NCBI RefSeq assembly: GCF_009755725.1
Contig: NZ_CP046619.1
Coordinates: forward strand, 2,108,001 to 2,172,000
DNA: 64,000 bases
Direction: 5' to 3'
DNA from: Diaminobutyricimonas sp. LJ205
GTDB lineage: Bacteria > Actinomycetota > Actinomycetes > Actinomycetales > Microbacteriaceae
Shown here: in pieces, positions 62,274 through 64,000 of the stretch
How the letters are laid out: every line of letters starts with the position of its first letter
Numbering within the stretch: position 1 is the stretch's first letter
The notes under the pieces: generated by a model
Told to the model about the DNA's origin: nothing
The model's input: only the letters and a program-made list of their open reading frames with translations
Database searches by the model: none
Position numbers and translations under genes: made by a program

Positions 62274-63263
62274 ATGAGCGAAGTGCTGGTGGATGCGGAG
62301 CTGACGTCCAGCATCAAAGCGCGCTTGGGATCGTGGCATCCGGTGTTCGCCGCAGCCGTGGTCGCACCGAGCGGCGTCCGGCTGGCCAGCACCGGAGCCG
62401 ACCTCGACGCCGATTTCGAGCTGGCGTCGGTCTCGAAGGCGATCACCGGGCTGCTCTACGCGGATTCCGTCAGTCGCGCCGAGATTCGCCCCGAGCAGGC
62501 GCTCGGCGAATTGCTGCCGCTGGGTGGCGTTCCCGCTGCCGGCGTCAGCCTTGAATCGCTCAGCCGACACCGATCCGGGCTGCCGAGACTGCCGTCGTCG
62601 GCGCACCCGTGGCGGCGGAGCCTCGCGCTCATGCGGCACGGCACCAACCCCTATGGCGAAAACCTGGAGCAGTTGCTGACGCAGGCTCGGCAGGTCCGGG
62701 TGGGAAGGCCGCGGCCGCTCTACTCGAATTTCGGCTTCGAACTGCTCGGTCATGCGCTTGCGAGTGCAGCGGGGACGACCTACGCCGAACACGTCCGTGA
62801 ACGGATCGCCCGCCCGCTCGGCCTCAGCTCCGTCAATGTTCCGGTTGCCCCCGAGCAGCTGCGCCCGCAGGCGCTGACCGGGCGAAACGCGAAGGGCCGG
62901 CCGCGTGAGCCGTGGACCGGCGAAGCAATTGGGCCGGCCGGCGGCATCCGCGCGTCCATCACCGACATGGCCAGTCTGACCACCGCGCTGCTCGACGGCA
63001 CAGCGCCCGGGCTGCCAGCGCTGGACCCGGTCGCGCCGCTCGGAATCACCGGGCGGATCGGCGCGGCCTGGATCACCACGAAGGTCGCCGGGCGTGAAGT
63101 CACCTGGCACAACGGCCGATCCGGTGGCTTCGCGTCATGGCTGGGGCTGGATCGGGATGCCTCGATCGGCGTCGTGCTGCTGACCGCGACTTCCGCGAGT
63201 GTCGACAATGCGGGGATGGCCCTGTTGGTGGCTGAATCGGGCGGGTCGCGCCTAGCGACGTGA
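62274..63263 (+). CDS. Serine hydrolase, class C beta-lactamase family
   Basis: 329 aa. SVSK (about 53-56) is the SxxK active-site Ser, YSN (about 149-151) the YxN motif and HNG (about 279-281) the HxG motif, the triad of class C beta-lactamases and DD-peptidases. No signal peptide in view, suggesting a cytoplasmic esterase or peptidase rather than a drug-resistance enzyme. Immediately after the kinase gene (stop abuts start), so co-transcribed. Confidence 0.88.
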   Translation: MSEVLVDAELTSSIKARLGSWHPVFAAAVVAPSGVRLASTGADLDADFELASVSKAITGLLYADSVSRAEIRPEQALGELLPLGGVPAAGVSLESLSRHRSGLPRLPSSAHPWRRSLALMRHGTNPYGENLEQLLTQARQVRVGRPRPLYSNFGFELLGHALASAAGTTYAEHVRERIARPLGLSSVNVPVAPEQLRPQALTGRNAKGRPREPWTGEAIGPAGGIRASITDMASLTTALLDGTAPGLPALDPVAPLGITGRIGAAWITTKVAGREVTWHNGRSGGFASWLGLDRDASIGVVLLTATSASVDNAGMALLVAESGGSRLAT

Positions 63264-63662
63264 CTAGCTCTCGATGAGCAGCAGGGCCACCGAGATCACC
63301 GCGGCGAGCACTCCCACCGCAGCGGTGATCGCCAGAAGCAGGCCGAGGATTTTCTCCCCCGCGCTCCGGGGGTGCAGGCGCATCCGCCCGGGCACGCGCC
63401 GCGAGTAGTAGACCTGGATCTTGTCCTTCCCCTTGATCTCATCGATCTCGTGCGGGTCCAGGGGGCGGTGTTCGACCGCGTCATCCGTCATCCAACGGGC
63501 GACGAGCCCGTCGTCCTCGGCGACGACGATCGCTTCGGTCTTCTCGTAGTCGCCCTCGGCGGATCGCCAGAGCAGAATCGCGAAGGCGCAGAGCACCGCG
63601 ACACCGAAACCGATCCAGGTGAATAGCTCGAGGATCGACCCCAGCTGATCGCTCGTCACCAT
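63264..63662 (-). CDS. Two-helix membrane protein, unknown
   Basis: 132 aa. Helix 1 is at about 13-32, followed by a soluble loop (TEAIVVAEDDGLVARWMTDDAVEHRPLDPHEIDEIKGKD) and a second helix at about 106-128. Stop directly abuts the hydrolase gene. No family recognised; divergent from rmuC. Confidence 0.7.
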   Translation of the reverse strand: MVTSDQLGSILELFTWIGFGVAVLCAFAILLWRSAEGDYEKTEAIVVAEDDGLVARWMTDDAVEHRPLDPHEIDEIKGKDKIQVYYSRRVPGRMRLHPRSAGEKILGLLLAITAAVGVLAAVISVALLLIES

Positions 63663-63734
63663 GGCGAAAATCCTATCTGCGCAGAAGCGGCGGGGGCGTC
63701 ATCCAGTGTCGGATGCCGCTGAGACACTGAAGCC

Positions 63735-64000
63735 ATGGACCTCCTCGCACTGCTCGTCGGCCTCGTCATCGGTGTTGTTCTCGGCGGGCTGACCGCGGTG
63801 CTGATGCTGCGGTCGCGGGCGACGGCCACCGGGGAGGACCCGGCGCTGACTGAGGCTCGGCACCAGGCGGAACTGGCCGGGGTCCGTGCGGCCGAGCAGC
63901 AAGCTCGGGCATCGTTGATGGCCGAACTGGCCGCGGTCGAGGCAACTGCTATCGCGCTCGAGAAGCAGGTCGGTGAGCTGCACACCCAGCACCGCGAATT
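63735..64000 (+). CDS. rmuC: DNA recombination protein RmuC, partial (N-terminus only)
   Basis: Starts at ATG 63735 and runs past the window end, so only 88 codons are seen. An N-terminal helix (LLALLVGLVIGVVLGGLTAVLML) is followed by an Ala/Glu/Gln-rich coiled-coil, the arrangement of RmuC. The catalytic region lies outside the window, so the call rests on the N-terminus alone. Confidence 0.7.
   Translation, partial: MDLLALLVGLVIGVVLGGLTAVLMLRSRATATGEDPALTEARHQAELAGVRAAEQQARASLMAELAAVEATAIALEKQVGELHTQHRE

Noticed and set aside
61659-63110. Minus-strand frame opposite the kinase and hydrolase genes
   Set aside because: Arg-rich shadow; both plus-strand proteins have active-site motifs.

Overview
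High-GC actinobacterial chromosome, most likely from Microbacteriaceae. The evidence is the GC-rich third codon positions, frequent GTG starts, a mycothiol-pathway deacetylase beside typA/fdxA/dapC, a GC-rich intergenic repeat beginning GGTTTCGAGACGCG, and many small lipoproteins. I see no rRNA, tRNA, CRISPR array, integrase or transposase.

Layout. (a) 0-6.6 kb, minus strand: a compact housekeeping run read typA > small lipoprotein > mshB-like deacetylase (carrying an extra membrane domain) > 7Fe ferredoxin > dapC > citrate synthase, with a strong terminator after gltA. (b) 6.7-21 kb: two peptide-type ABC importers. The distal one (15.7-21 kb) is a contiguous five-protein operon in four adjoining genes after its binding protein. 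The proximal one (6.7-15.4 kb) has a binding protein, an oversized permease, a second permease, a double ATPase and a second binding protein. A small PH-like membrane protein gene is encoded on the opposite strand in its middle. The two upstream binding-protein genes share a conserved 5' leader. (c) 21.3-27.2 kb: DCC-type oxidoreductase and CPBP membrane protein, then the glycine cleavage operon gcvT-gcvH-gcvP behind a tandem glycine riboswitch. (d) 27.3-31.3 kb: a TauABC/SsuABC-like importer with two different permeases. Its operon and its separate binding-protein gene each carry the same bipartite promoter-like box. (e) 31.3-51.3 kb: accessory and stress genes of many families (acetyltransferases, two MFS transporters, a stand-alone LigD-type polymerase domain, a PHP phosphoesterase, paralogous multi-TM proteins, an ArsR-AHSA1 pair, an arginase-family protein). 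Several small genes here are frameshifted or interrupted. (f) 51.4-55.6 kb: the region I find most interesting. A 29-bp exact copy of the 3' end of ychF lies 4.2 kb away from ychF itself, with a third, degenerate copy between them. The interval carries an AAA ATPase/RloB pair (a candidate anti-phage or restriction-linked system) and a translationally coupled membrane protein/acetyltransferase pair. I read it as a small integrated island, or two tandem ones, inserted at the ychF 3' end. (g) 55.6-64 kb: ychF, three tandem paralogous lipoproteins, a DnaQ-like exonuclease, methylmalonate-semialdehyde dehydrogenase, a FEN/Pol I-type 5'-3' exonuclease, a P-loop kinase coupled to a beta-lactamase-like hydrolase, and the start of rmuC.

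Functional calls come from motifs and reading of the translated sequence. No database search was run, and substrates of the transporters are not determined.
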